64,000 nucleotides of DNA from Prorocentrum cordatum. Its lineage: Eukaryota > Sar > Dinophyceae > Prorocentrales > Prorocentraceae. The notes beneath the pieces were generated by a model. That model was given only the letters and a program-made list of their open reading frames with translations, made no database searches and was not told where the DNA came from. A program made the translations under genes and the position numbers. Location of the stretch: NCBI GenBank assembly GCA_963575745.1, contig CAUYUJ010015291.1:127001-191000 (forward strand), in the 5' to 3' direction. Shown piece by piece: positions 1-10,309 of the stretch (position 1 is its first letter; the number at the start of each line of letters is the position of its first letter).

Positions 1-186
1 AGCGGGCGGCGGCGCGGCGGCTGGGGCTGGCGGCCCGGCGGCGGCTCTCGGCGGCGGCGTCGGCGGAGGCGCGTTGCCGGCCATTGCTGCGGTTGGCGGC
101 GCCGCAGGCGGTGCTCTGGCGGCAGCTGCGGCGCCCGCGGCGGCCGCCGGCGGGGTGGCTATCGGCGCGCCAGGCGGCTCGCGGCC

Positions 187-810
187 GTGCCCGCGGTCGG
201 CCCCGCCGCGGCGGCGGCAGCTGCTGGCGGTGCGGCCCCCGGGGCTGGAGCTGGTGGCGCGGCGCCCGTGGCCCCGGGCGGGGACCTGCGCGTCATGGCG
301 GTGGCTCATGACATCCGCGGCGAGCGTCATCGCGACTTCGGTGACGCGGTGAGGACGCTGGTGGAGGCCCCCTTCGACGACTGGCCGATAGGCGGGCCGA
401 GGTCGCTGCTGTGGGCGGCGCTCTTCATCCGCCGAGTGACTGGGACGCCGATGGCTTGGCATCCGAAGTGGCGGACGGACGGTCGGCTGCGCGATGAAGA
501 GCCAGGGGTCGCGAACCACGAGTTCATTTGCCGTCTGCTGGAGGTCGGGCTGTGCTACGACCAGCTGCGCAGCTCGAATTTGGCATCGATGGAGCTGGTA
601 GCGCGGGCGATCCAGACGGAGAACGAGAGGCGTCGGAAACGCTTCGAGAGTGAGACCGACTTCGGCGTGAATGAGAACCTGATGTCAGGGCTGACGCACG
701 GTCGTGGACATGTGTTTGTGCGCGTTGCTCTTCTCCTTCGAAACTTTGCATCGCAGCAGCTGCAGAGAGGCGCGGCCATAGCGAAAGAGAGGCGCAAGGC
801 TCCAGAATAA
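187..810 (+). CDS. gag-like protein of the DIRS-type element (207 aa)
   Basis: The conserved part starts at Met37 (nt 295) with MAVAHDIRGERHRDF and runs through FDDWPIGGPRSLLWAALF, LEVGLCYDQLRSSNL and a C-terminal AIAKERRKA. This pattern is what I recall from the gag-like N-terminal region that precedes RT in dinoflagellate retroelements; that match is from memory. Residues 1-36 are Ala/Gly-rich low complexity, and the same composition continues upstream in another frame, so the true N terminus is probably frameshifted. No zinc knuckle is visible. The downstream stretch 811-1265 has coding-like pieces (for example LNSACG and FDSMNTALHHLG) in shifted frames that probably belonged to the same polyprotein. 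Confidence 0.55.
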   Translation: MPAVGPAAAAAAAGGAAPGAGAGGAAPVAPGGDLRVMAVAHDIRGERHRDFGDAVRTLVEAPFDDWPIGGPRSLLWAALFIRRVTGTPMAWHPKWRTDGRLRDEEPGVANHEFICRLLEVGLCYDQLRSSNLASMELVARAIQTENERRRKRFESETDFGVNENLMSGLTHGRGHVFVRVALLLRNFASQQLQRGAAIAKERRKAPE

Positions 811-1313
811 CGAGCTCTCGCTGCAGGAGGTGCTGATGATGGACCAGATGGGCCTCGGTGGCCGAAGCCGAAGAAGAAGGGCGGCGTGCGCGGTGCGTTC
901 GCCGCGAAGTCATCGAGCCATCTGAGGGGAGCAGCCTGGGTGACCAGCGGGCTGCTCGAGGAGATGATCACACCGGCGGGGCGGGAGGTTCCTGTCCAGG
1001 AGTGGGTCGCCAGCGAGACATCTTCCTCTTGCCGCTGGTAGAGTCTGCCCCTTCTCGATCTGGTGCTTGCGGGCGTCGCTCGCAGAGGCGTCAGGCTGTG
1101 CGTGCTCATCGTCAGAATCGGCTGAACGAGGTCGCTGCGCCCTTGAATTCCGCATGCGGCTGCCGCAGTGAAGTTGGCACCCCCGTCGACGAGAGCCAGC
1201 GGGCGGCCTTTGACAGTATGAACACCGCTCTTCATCATCTGGGACGGCTTCTGGAACAGCATTGAGAGGCGCGTGCCAGTGAGGACGGAGCCCACGAGGA
1301 GCTCCGCCAAGGC

Positions 1314-2763
1314 GTGTCTGTCCATGGCGACGGCGCGCCCAACCCGTCAGCGCCCTGCGGCCGGGAGGAGATCTCGTGGCCTGCTCTGGCTGGCCGCCCG
1401 GTGGACACCGTCTCCCTCGCCGGCCGCTCGGAGGGGGGGCGTTTAAGGCGCTGGCGAAGCCATGTGCTCATACCTCAGGAGGAATCTGAAGAGCTCGTGG
1501 AAAGTGCGCGCCCCCGCGGTGCGCACTGCGATTTGAAGCTCATATGCGAATCGTGCGTCTTCGCGGAGTTCCCAGGTAAGCCCCACTCCCGTGGGGTGAT
1601 TTCGTTCTCGGCGGCAGTGGGCTCCAAGGGTTCGATTGGTTTCTTTTTTTTGGTACCCGAGAAGAATGGGAGTCAGCGCATCATCTTCGATGCGCACGTC
1701 GCAAATTGTTTCTTTCGGCCATCTCCGCAGACCAGATTGCCGACCGCTTCGGCCTGGAGCTCGCTGGAGGTACCGCCGACGGGCGCCTTCATCGCCACCG
1801 CGGACCTGGAGCGCGCCTTCTACGTCATGCGCCTCCCCGCGGGCATGAGGGGCTACATCGCGCGACCCGCCATCGACGCGACGTTCTTGATGGTGGCGGG
1901 CTCTGCCGAGCTGCCGTTCGAACCTGGCCAGCTAGCCACCGCGAAGGTTGCGGTTCTGCCGATGGGCTTCTCGTGGGCCCCCCACCTCTGCCAGGAGGTA
2001 TCGGCGACCTCTCTGCTGCGGAGTGGCGTCGACCCCATCGAGCGTCATCGTGGGCGGGCAGGTCGGCGCCCAGCTGGATCACGAGCGCCCTGCGGCCGCG
2101 GGCGCTGACGTCGACGACGTGATCACCGTTGGCGCGACGCCCGAGGCAGCGAACAACTTGCTCTACAAGCTCGTCAGTCATCTCAGGATGGCTGGGCAAG
2201 TCGCCCACGAGATCTGCGAGGCCCCAGCCAACGTCGACTTCCTTGGGCTGCAGCTGCACGAGGGTGCTTCTCTGACGATCAAGAGCTGCGACGTCTGCAG
2301 GCTGCGGGCTGCGATCAGCTGCATGCTGCGGCGGCGCTGGGCGACAGGCCATGCTCCGCGGGCTGCGTTGGGCAACATCACCTGGACCACGATGCTCCGC
2401 AGGGAGGCGCTCGCTACTCTGCGCGCATGCTACGCCTTCGTGGAGCCCTTCGGCGGGCGGCCAGGGCGGCTCTGGAGTTCGGCGGCGCGCGTGCTGGAGC
2501 TGGTCCGCAGCCTGCCGCCGGTGCTCCAGGCGGACCTCGCCGCTGGGTGGCACGGCGCCGCCGCGCGCAGCGACGCGGCGCCCTGCGGGCTCGGCGTCGC
2601 GCGGAGGCGGCTCGCGCCTGACGCCATCTCGGAGCGCGGCCGCTTCTCGGAGCGCCGGCGCTTCAAGGTGGCTGGCGCCTCGGCCGCCCGCGAGAGGTCG
2701 CTGGCGGCGGGGTCGGCGTCCGAGAGGGGCGTTGTCGAACAGAGGCCTGCCTTTTTCTCGTGA
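1314..2763 (+). pseudogene. Reverse transcriptase of the DIRS-type element, frameshifted
   Basis: RT synthesises element cDNA from its RNA. Visible in order: FLVPEKNGSQRIIFDAHVAN (fingers), TADLERAFYVMRLP (motif A, catalytic Asp near nt 1803), VLPMGFSWAPHLCQ (motif B, near nt 1957), then DVDDVITVG (motif C with the DD pair, near nt 2107). Motifs A and B are in one frame (1314-2108) and motif C in another (to 2763), so an indel lies near nt 2040. The C-terminal part (LHEGASLTIK, LRACYAFVEPFGG) and the sequence SDAAPCGLGV look like the RT thumb and the start of the RNase H domain. Assignment to RT is firm; assignment to the DIRS group rests on the downstream recombinase. Confidence 0.75.
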
Positions 2764-2893
2764 TGCTCAGTCTTCTCATCGTGTCCTTGCGCTCAGTCAT
2801 GCTGTCAGCAGTTGCGGAGACGGTCAATCAGATGGTCCTGTCTCACAGGCCCCGCGAGGTCCCGAGGCTCCTCTAGTTGTAGGTGGGTGTGTC

Positions 2894-3125
2894 TCGGGCG
2901 GCGTCTTGGACGACTACGTGCTCTCCTACGTGGGCCCCTGCAAGGCCTTCGAGGTCCCTAAGGCGACGGGCAACCCCGCGGGGGTCTTGGCGTCTGAAGG
3001 TTGGGACTCTCGGGCGGCGTCTTGGGCGACTGCGTGCTCCCCTACATGGGCCCCTGCAAGGGCTTCGAGGTCCCTGCGGCGGCGGGCAACCCCGTGGAGG
3101 TCTTGGCGTCTGAGGGCGACTTGGG
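2894..3125 (+). repeat. 116-bp tandem duplication inside the RT/RNase H region
   Basis: Two copies of a unit beginning tcgggcggcgtcttgg start at 2894 and 3010 and are nearly identical. The 116-bp period is not a multiple of 3, so the duplication shifts the reading frame between RT and RNase H. Confidence 0.85.
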
Positions 3126-3480
3126 CCGCTTCGGAGTCAGGTTCAGCGAGGCCCCTGCCAGCGTCACCTGCAGTGCCGGGTGGAGGCCCTCAGCGGCCGT
3201 GAAAGTCTCGGAGCACGCTAACATCCTGTTCTTGAGGGGAGAGGCTCTGTGTTTGGCGTATCGCCACCTGCAACGGGATTCAAGCTGCGCGAGCCGCCGT
3301 GTTCTCGTCCTCATAGACAATACACCGTTGGCTCTTGGCGTGGCCAAGGGTCAAGGGGAGGGCTCAGAGTATTCACCTTCGTCGATGTCTTCTTGGGCTT
3401 GTGTGCGCGCTGTCGCTCGCATCTGGCTCCAAGCTCCACGTGCGCTGGGTGGCATCCGAACGGAACCCATCTGACGCTGT
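3126..3480 (+). pseudogene. RNase H domain of the DIRS-type element, frameshifted
   Basis: RNase H removes the RNA strand during reverse transcription. The sequence VLVLIDNTPLALGVAKGQ (near nt 3300-3350) matches the DIRS/Gypsy-type RNase H strand bearing a catalytic Asp, and LHVRWVASERNPSDAVSRG (near 3437-3490) matches its C-terminal end. They are in different frames, with an indel near nt 3355 in the run aagggtcaagggga. The N-terminal part is disturbed by the 116-bp duplication. Confidence 0.6.
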
Positions 3481-3618
3481 CAGTCGCGGCCGTCATGGCT
3501 GGTTCAGCGGCGCTCGGGAGTTGGAGGGCCCTCGCCCACGGCGGGTGGCTGGCCGTCTGCGTGGCAGGCGTGCTGGGGCCCCTGGGCGTCGCGGCTCGCG
3601 CGTGCCGAGCCCGTCGGG

Positions 3619-4775
3619 GGACTCGCCCTGCTCGAGACGCTGGCCGCGCGCTCGAACACCGAGCGCAGCTACCGCCAGCTCCTGCATATGTTCGTCACCT
3701 GGTGTGGTCTCCATGATCTCAACAGGGCAATTTACGAAGAGCTCGATGCGGTGCTGGCTCATTGCTTCTCCGATCACTACTAGATGGGGGCAGCCTGCAA
3801 CATCGGCTCCCAGACGCTGGCAGCCATAGCGCACGTGACGCCCTCCATGTTCACGAGAACGGTGTCGCCCCCCCCCCCCGGGCCTCGAGGGCCTCCGCGG
3901 CATGGGGGCGGAGGGCCTCAGGCAGGACGCGGCTGCCGCTCCCTTGCGCAGCCGCGCATGCGATAGCAGGATGGCTGACCAGCAACGGCTACTTAGGCAC
4001 GGCAGCGTGGATCGAGATAGCCCTCGCGGCCTACCTGAGGCCTGCGGAGGCCCAGAGCTTCACCGGGGAGAGCCTGGCGCCGCCGACGCCAGCGGCCGGT
4101 GCGAGCTATTCAAGCTGGGGGCTGCTGTTCCACCCCTCGGAGAGGGGCGTCGCCGGCAAGACGGGCCAGTTTGACGACGGGGCGATGCTGGACCAATCCG
4201 CGCTGTGGCCCATTCAGGCCGCATTTCGGGATGCCACCGCGCCCGGGGCGCCGCTGTGGGCCTTCGCACTGGGCGAGCTCACGACCGTGTTCAGGGCAGC
4301 CTGCCGCGCGCTGAGCCTCGGCGCCCTCCGCCCGCACCTCTATTGCTTTCGACGCGGAGGCGCGTCGGGCGACCTGGTGACGGGCCGCAGCTCGGCGGTC
4401 GAGGTCCAGAGGCGAGGACGCTGGGCTGCGCCGTCGTCGAGGAGACGTTGCGGGAAGGAGAGCGCCCTCCTGGGCGAGATCGCCCGCGTGAGCTCGAAGG
4501 TGTTCGCCTTCGGGACGATGGTCGAGTCCAATGCCGCTCGCCCCCTGGAGCGCGGCTTCGAGAGGGCGGCGGCCCTGCACTTGGTACCGGCGGCGGTGCG
4601 GCGGGTGCTGGGGCCATCGCTAGCGAAGGGGGGGCGCGCGCACAGGCGGCCTGCGGCCCGGCGCCAGCTAGGTTCGAGCGGCTCACTGGAGCAGCGTTGG
4701 CGCCCGATGGGCAGCTGCGCGGACGGCGCCTGCGGCGCGCGGTGCTCCAGCTGTGCGCTGGCCCAGGGCGGCTGA
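3619..4775 (+). pseudogene. Tyrosine recombinase (phage-integrase fold) of the DIRS-type element
   Basis: This enzyme would integrate the circular cDNA. The N-terminal core-binding part reads ERSYRQLLHMFVTWCGLHDL and stops at 3781; the rest continues in the frame ending at 4775. Catalytic region: the first Arg in AAYLRPAEAQ (near nt 4040), then LYCFRRGGASGDL (box II Arg, near 4350-4370), VQRRGRW (the H/W position, near 4411), then SSRRRCGKES (near 4435-4455). In the relatives I recall the last segment has RRY, so the Tyr nucleophile appears replaced by Cys (TGC for TAC). At least one frameshift plus this change argue for an inactive enzyme. Confidence 0.65.
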
Positions 4776-5125
4776 CCGAGGCGGTCGAGCGGCGCGGGCC
4801 CCCAGTGCGGGCGCTCGACCTTCGCCGTGGCGGCGCCGGGAACCACTTCTCGCGCGCCTTCATCTGCGCGCTTCGTGGCTGGCTGGCAGCGCGCGTGGCA
4901 GGCGCGGTCTGGCTCGGCACGCCCTGCGCAACGTGGAGCCAGGCGCCGCGCCGACCGCTGCAGTCGCGGGCGCGCCCCACTGGCCGCAGTGAATTGCTCC
5001 CGCACGAGCGCGCCAAGCTCAGGATAGGCAACCGATCCATCCACTTCACCTGTGACATCATTGAGCAGTGTACAGCCTTACGCATGCCAGTTTGTCATGA
5101 GAACCCCGCGGTGTCTCTCCTGTGA
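4668..5125 (+). pseudogene. SAM-methyltransferase-like C-terminal segment of the DIRS-type element
   Basis: The frame overlaps the end of the recombinase and reads LQLCAGPGRLTEAVERRG (a motif-I-like SAM-binding loop), ALDLRRG, WLGTPCATWSQ and a final CHENPAVSLL. DIRS elements classically carry a DAM-type N6-adenine methyltransferase. Here the Pro-Cys in GTPCATWS and the ENP look more like the motif IV and motif VI positions of cytosine-C5 enzymes. That is a motif-level reading only. No own start is evident; expression would need a frameshift or a separate initiation. Confidence 0.4.
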
Positions 5126-5560
5126 CACGCGCGTCGCATGTGTTCTTTGTTCCGACGCGAGTCTTCTCACAGTGTGTTTGACTGTTGTCAGTGCGGCGCT
5201 CCGTGGCGGACGAGAACCCTTGTCGCGAGTTGGGGCGCCATCGATCATGGCGACGTCTCGCATTTGTGCGCGGGCAAGCGCGGACTTTGCTCGAAAAGCC
5301 TCCGTCCGCATGTAATCCTCAGCGGCCGCGAGCAGGGAGCCCACTTCACTGCGCAAGCAGCCGCCTGCCCGGCTCGGTTTTGCGCACGCATGTCCGAAGT
5401 GATTGAACATTCCTCGCTGGCACCAGCGAATGCCAATCGCTGTAGAATCGTTCTGTTTGGTGTTGGGCCTTCTCAGCGTTCTCACTAGTGGCTACCCTGA
5501 ACTAATGGAAGAGAGTCTGCTCAGTGTGTTTATATCAGCGGCCTGCCGGCCAGTTCCATC
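5126..5560. other. No recognisable feature
   Basis: This stretch separates the DIRS-type element from the 344-bp-spaced repeat. I see no coding pattern, tandem repeat or hairpin that I can support; it may hold the 3' terminal sequence of the element. Confidence 0.5.
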
Positions 5561-6107
5561 CCACTTGGGGGTTTGGGAGATCTCGGTGCACTGCGGTGCC
5601 TGTCGCCTCAGCGCCTCTGGCCCGTCTCGCTGCCTGGCTCCTCGTCGCACATAGTGGTGCGAAAAGAGGAGCGGTCCGTTTTCTATCGATAGGGCTTCGC
5701 CCAACTCCGCTTCAGTGTTTCGCGCCGCGCTTTGGCTGGCCCTCGGAAGTGGAGACGGGCTGTGTTGTAACAACGATTTGCGCAGGTGAAGCGAGAAGGT
5801 GCCGCACGGTGATCTCCGTCGCCGTTGGGGGCTCAAAGTGCTCCCACCCACACGCCGCCCTAATGTTTTTTCGTTGCTCTCAGTACTGCGAACTTGCCTT
5901 TGGGCCTCTCCAACTTGTGGGGGAGCTCGGTGCACTGCGTTGACTGTCGCCTCAGCGCCTCTGGCCCGTCTCGCTGCCTGACCCCTCGTCACGCATAGTG
6001 GTGCGAAAAGAGGAGCGGTCCATTTTCTATCGTTAGGGCTTCGCCCATCTCCGCTTCGCTGTTTCGCGTCGCGCTCTGGCTGGCCCTCGGAAGTGGAGAC
6101 GGGCTAT
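5561..6107 (+). repeat. Pair of ~200-bp direct repeats spaced by 344 bp
   Basis: The block 5561-5763 recurs at 5905-6107. It contains tcggtgcactgcg (5583 and 5927), tgtcgcctcagcgcctctgg (5601 and 5945) and gtggtgcgaaaagaggagcg. The copies differ at scattered positions (for example tatcgatagg against tatcgttagg), so the duplication is not recent. Confidence 0.85.
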
Positions 6108-6149
6108 ACAGATGTACGGGTCTATGTCTCTGTATGTGTATATGAATAT

Positions 6150-7330
6150 GTATACGTACACGAGACTGCATTGGCGCTTCGCGCCATGCATTCGGGCCTT
6201 CGGGTGGAATGAGAGAGAGGGGTAAGCGCGTGAAAGGTGCGATAACTATTCGTCGCCTTTTTTCGTCGGCGTTCTACCAGCTTCCCCGAGCCATGCCGGC
6301 ACTTATCGCGGTTCCTTCACGCGTTGTATGGGTCAGCCGAGGTTGCGCCTGGCGCCCGCGAGCTGGCGCCCGCGGGCTCCTCGCGCGCTGGGTAGGTCAG
6401 GCAAGAACTTCGCCTGGTGCCCGCCCGCGGACTCCAGTGGGCGCCTCGTGCGCTGGGTGGGTCGGTTTCGCCTGGCGCCCGCCCGCGGGCGCCTCGTGGG
6501 CGCCTCGCGGGCTGGGTGGCCGCCTTGCTTGCACCGCGCAGCTGGCACCACGTAGCTTGCGCCCGATGGCTTGCGCCACATAGCTTGCGCCACATAGCTT
6601 GCGCCACAAAAGTTGCGCACCATGGACTACGCCGCACAGCAGGCACCACAGAGCTTGCATCACAGCTAGCACCTCACAGCTTCGACCTGCATGGCGCTGC
6701 TTGCGCCGCATGCGCTTGGACCGAAACGCACCCTGCGAACCATTCCACGTCCTCTGCTTTCCTTTGCGGACGCTCCTCCTTGCGAAGCAACTTTAGGAGC
6801 GAATCGGGGCTTCTGCAGGCCTCCTGGGGAGAGCTGGGGGGCCGTTTCCTCGGGCCACCTCGCTGCGAATCATGGTTTCCTTCAACGACCAGGTCAGAAT
6901 TAATGTGTTTATATGGGCGCGTTGGTGAAACATTGTGCCGCCAGGGGGCTCTCGACGGGCCATCTTGGGGCGCTTGTTACGCCGTTTTGGGGCTCTCCTG
7001 GGCTGTTTCCAGGCCCTTTTCCGCTCGTCTTGGGATGAGATTCGGGGCCTCCTGGGCGATTGTGGAAGCCAGAAGACCGAAGAGCCGAGCATCCAAGAGT
7101 CTCAGAAAAATAATCATGTGACAATCAATGCTGTTTTGCGTTTGGAGGGCCTCTTAGTGGTGTTTTTGTGAAGCATCTTCGGGCGTCTGGCGGCTGTCTG
7201 AGGCCGCTTGGGGTTCCCCTCGAAGGGCCGTTTGGCAACCCTCCTGACTGCCATGGGCCTGCTGGCTAAGCCCAGCAGGGACGTCCAGGAGTCCCCGAAG
7301 TCCCGGGAGGCCCTTCGCAGGTGCGTCCAG
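6150..7330 (+). repeat. Diverged third copy of the palindrome-arm element
   Basis: The start (6155-6195, gcattggcgcttcgcgccat) matches the outer ends of the 10.97-12.89 kb palindrome (gcagtggcgcttcgcgccat), and as there it follows TA/TG-rich microsatellite. Later parts also match, for example cctcgggccacc and tttccttcaacgacc (6850-6895) against cctcgggccaccctgcc and ctccctgaacgactgggtca of the left arm. The section 6300-6700 contains an inserted, internally repetitive stretch built on cttgcgccacata (14 bp, 6545-6625). The rest has the GGCCTCTTGG-type degenerate motif. Confidence 0.5.
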
Positions 7331-7406
7331 GAGGTCCAAGGGGACCGATGATCCGCCTTGCGGGCTTTTCCACCCCCTGGCGTACACACCACCGAACAGA
7401 GTGCTC

Positions 7407-7409
<3 letters not shown>

Positions 7410-7455
<46 letters not shown>
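7410..7455. repeat. (AT)n microsatellite
   Basis: About 45 bp of uninterrupted AT dinucleotide, between the diverged arm copy and a degenerate 15-bp array. Confidence 0.95.
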
Positions 7456-7456
7456 C

Positions 7457-7645
7457 TGCGCAACCCATGTTCTGCAATCTATGTGGTGCAACCTATGCGT
7501 GCACTGTCTGTGGTGCAATATGTGTGGCGCCATCGATGTGGCGCGATCTACGTTGTGCAATATATGTGGTGCGATCTGAGATGTGCAATCCAGGTGGTGA
7601 AATATTGGTGGTTCGATCTATGTGGCGCAATCGATGCATGCATTT
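7457..7645 (+). repeat. Degenerate ~15-bp tandem array (TGTGGCGCAATCTA-like)
   Basis: At least ten variants of a unit such as tgtggtgcaatctatg or tgtggcgcgatctac follow one another. The unit is close to a multiple of 3, which keeps several reading frames open without implying a protein. Confidence 0.75.
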
Positions 7646-7649
7646 TTGT

Positions 7650-8330
7650 TTGCGAATGAGTTGACAACTTCCACGCCCTTGCAAACATCCCGCCAACCCG
7701 CCCACAACTTGGTTTGCAAACCCCATGCGGCGGCGGTTGCGATGAGTGCTTGTCGTTGGCTGGTGAATTTCTGCGGCCGCGCTAGCCCGCGCATGCTCGC
7801 GCGCGCAGCGGCCAGCGAGTTTGGCGCGACCGGCACGGCCGCGGTGGCGCTGACCGTTGGGCACATCCCAGCGGGCACATCATTGCGAGTCGGTGACGTG
7901 GGCGAGCGCGGTATCATGGCGACGCCGACAACGGTAGGCACGATTATATGAGCAGCGATGGTGGTGACGATGGTGGCGATGACGACGGCAAGGCGAATGA
8001 CGGCGCCGATATTGATCACGCCCGCTGAGAACGATGACGATGTCCTCGCGTCGGCGATGATGGCTTTCGAAGAGTTTGACATGAGCGCGCGGCCGACGCG
8101 CGCGAGTGACCCGCGTGGTATTATTTGACACGGATCGTGCCGCCCCCCCCCTCCAGCACGCGCGCAAGGGCGTTCGGATGGGGTCGACGCGCGGCGCGAG
8201 GGGCCCGCTTGGCAGAACTTGATGGAAATTTCGGACCGCGATCGCAGGCAGGTTTGAAAACTGATGTTGCAACACCCTATGACTTCATGTGTTTTCGGAA
8301 CACTCGTGTTTTCAAACCCCTGCGAAAGCT
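7650..8330. other. No recognisable gene; GC-rich, rich in CGCGCG
   Basis: Coding pattern is absent on both strands. A phrase near 8345-8410 (tttcggcatgcgcgcgcgac and what follows) recurs at 9333-9400, so the composite satellite element between them is flanked by a short direct repeat. Confidence 0.45.
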
Positions 8331-8636
8331 AACGTTTGGAACGGTTTCGGCATGCGCGCGCGACGACGCGCGCGCGTGAGCGTCGTCCCGGTTTTGCTGG
8401 GGATTCTTGCGACGGCACGCGCGCACGGGCGTTCAAGCGATTTCGACATGCGCGCGCGAGAGGCCTTGGTGTTTGTATGTTATGGACATGCTAAAACACA
8501 ACGGTTTTTCGTTTTCAAATTTAAATAGCAGAAGCGCGGGGGCGGACTTTGTTTGATAACCCTTGTTGCGGAACCATGTGTTTTTTTTCCCACAGCTTTC
8601 GTGGCCCTCGATATTGAAATCTTTCCGAAGAATTAG

Positions 8637-9325
8637 ATATATGTTCCCAACCATCCTGTGGTGTTGGGTCCTCGTTTTGAAGAGACAGCGCCCCGCATTC
8701 TCCTCCTCCTCTTCTCTCCTCCTCCCATTCCTCCTCCGATTCCGGCCTGTGTCCTCCAACCAGTCAACCATGTTGGCACACCCCTCACACGTTTCGTGGC
8801 TCCATAGGGAGCCCCACCGGAGGCCCAAATTCCAGCGTTCGCATGCGGCCACCGCGCCCAGTTTTAGGTTTCGTGGCTCCATAGGGAACCCCACCGAAGG
8901 CCCAAATGCCAGCGTTCGCATGCGGCCACCGCGCCCAGTTTGGCACACCCCTCACACGTCTGGTGGCTCCACAGGGAGCCCCACCGAAGGCCCAAATGCC
9001 AGCGTTCGCACGCGGCCACCGCACCCAGTTTGGCACACCCCTCACACGTCTGGTGGCTCCACAGGGAGCCCCACCGAAGGCCCAAATGCCAGCGTTCGAA
9101 TGCGGCCACCGCACCCAGTTTGGCACACCCCTCACACGTTTCGCGGCTCCATACGGAGCCCCACCGAAGGCCCAAATGCCAGCGTTCGCATGCGGCCACC
9201 ACACCCAGTTTGGCACACCCCTCACACGTTTGGTAGTCCCAATGGGAGCTCCACCGAATGAGGTGCACACAACGAAAGTATTCACAACTGCGTATGGTTG
9301 AGTCCTTCGCCAGGCTAATTTGTTA
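8637..9325 (+). repeat. Composite satellite element, locus 1
   Basis: Parts in order: left end 8645-8698 (ccaaccatcctgtggtgttg, then gaagagacagcgccccgc), a TCC-rich tract (8699-8760), a tandem array (about 8770-9260) and a right end (9281-9325: tatggttgagtccttcgcca). Array units start at 8889, 8979, 9069 and 9159 (90-bp period), with a shorter 77-bp unit first. The same two ends and the same array family recur at 52.4-53.5 kb, and in part at 56.3 kb. Because 90 is a multiple of 3, long frames run through the array on both strands; I treat them as by-products. Confidence 0.85.
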
Positions 9326-9884
9326 TAAGATTTCGGCATGCACGCGCGACGACGCGCGCGTGTGCACTTCGTCCTGTAATTTGCCAGCGATTTCCGAACA
9401 CTTGTGATTTTTGATACGCGAGTGCGCGCGTTCAGTAATTTCTGCAGAGGAAGGGGGGCGGGGGGGGGGGCAAACTCTGGCGTGGCTGGGATGGTATGAT
9501 CCCGCAGGGAAAATGGACAACGGGGCAGAATCATAATCATATGTAAATAGCACTGCGCGAGGCCGGCCCGATAAGCCCAGGGGGGGGATGGGGGTAGAAC
9601 CGAATTTCTTTTAAGAAAGGCGAATCTACGCGGCGAGTGCCATGCAAAGCGATGCAAGGCAATGCAACGTGACGAGGCGGCAAGTGGGCGGCGACGGCGA
9701 TTACGGAGCCGCCGGACCGCAACGCATGCCCAAACGACAGCCGGAAACGACGCGGCGACGGGGTCGCGACGGCGACCACGGAAACATCTGACCGCTACGC
9801 AGGCCCACTTCATCATAATAGAAATAAGAGCCCCCAAGTGCAATCATTGTGATGGGAATGTGTATCTACATGTCTGTACATGTG

Positions 9885-10290
9885 TACGAATCTATATATA
9901 TATATATATATATATATACATACATATGTGTATATATATACACATACATACACATATATAGATATGTATCTACATTTAAACACGCATATCTGTTTCTTAT
10001 GTTCATATTTCCATATATGTATGTATACATGTAAGGCAGATGCAGGCACATTAAATATACACATAGCGGCGCGTATGAATACACACTTCCCCCCTCAGCT
10101 TGACCACGTATAGGGATATGATTCGAATGGCTACACTCACATATAGCTGTGCTAATACAAGTAGTCTTTACACCCACATATTTATACATATAGATGTATA
10201 CATGTATGTATATGTATGTATGTATATATATATGTGTATATATGTACTTATATATGTATGTACATCTGTGTACACAAACGACTGAAACGG
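9885..10290. repeat. AT-rich microsatellite region (TA, TATG, CATA)
   Basis: About 400 bp of alternating TA, TG and CA runs, sharply AT-rich against a GC-rich background, interrupted by short unique sequence. It abuts the CCAAGAGG block at 10310. Confidence 0.9.
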
Positions 10291-10309
10291 CTTGGTTCCT
10301 GGTGCGGCA

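Larger units (their letters stand above)
187..5125 (+). mobile_element. Degenerate DIRS-like tyrosine-recombinase retrotransposon
   Basis: Five coding parts lie in order on the + strand: a gag-like protein, reverse transcriptase (RT), RNase H, a tyrosine recombinase (YR) and a SAM-methyltransferase-like segment. RT plus YR without an integrase or endonuclease defines DIRS-type elements, which integrate through a circular intermediate using the recombinase. The frame changes several times (near 2040, across 2894-3125, near 3355 and near 3760) and the YR carries a Cys where the catalytic Tyr is expected, so this copy should be dead. I could not find its terminal or split repeats; the left end may lie outside the window, because Ala/Gly-rich sequence typical of the gag N terminus runs back to base 1. 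Confidence 0.75.

Noticed and set aside
8785-9843. 352-residue minus-strand frame with repeated FGGAPYGATKRVRGVPNW-type peptides
   Set aside because: The 90-bp unit keeps all frames open on both strands; the related 77-bp array shows that the unit is not under reading-frame constraint.
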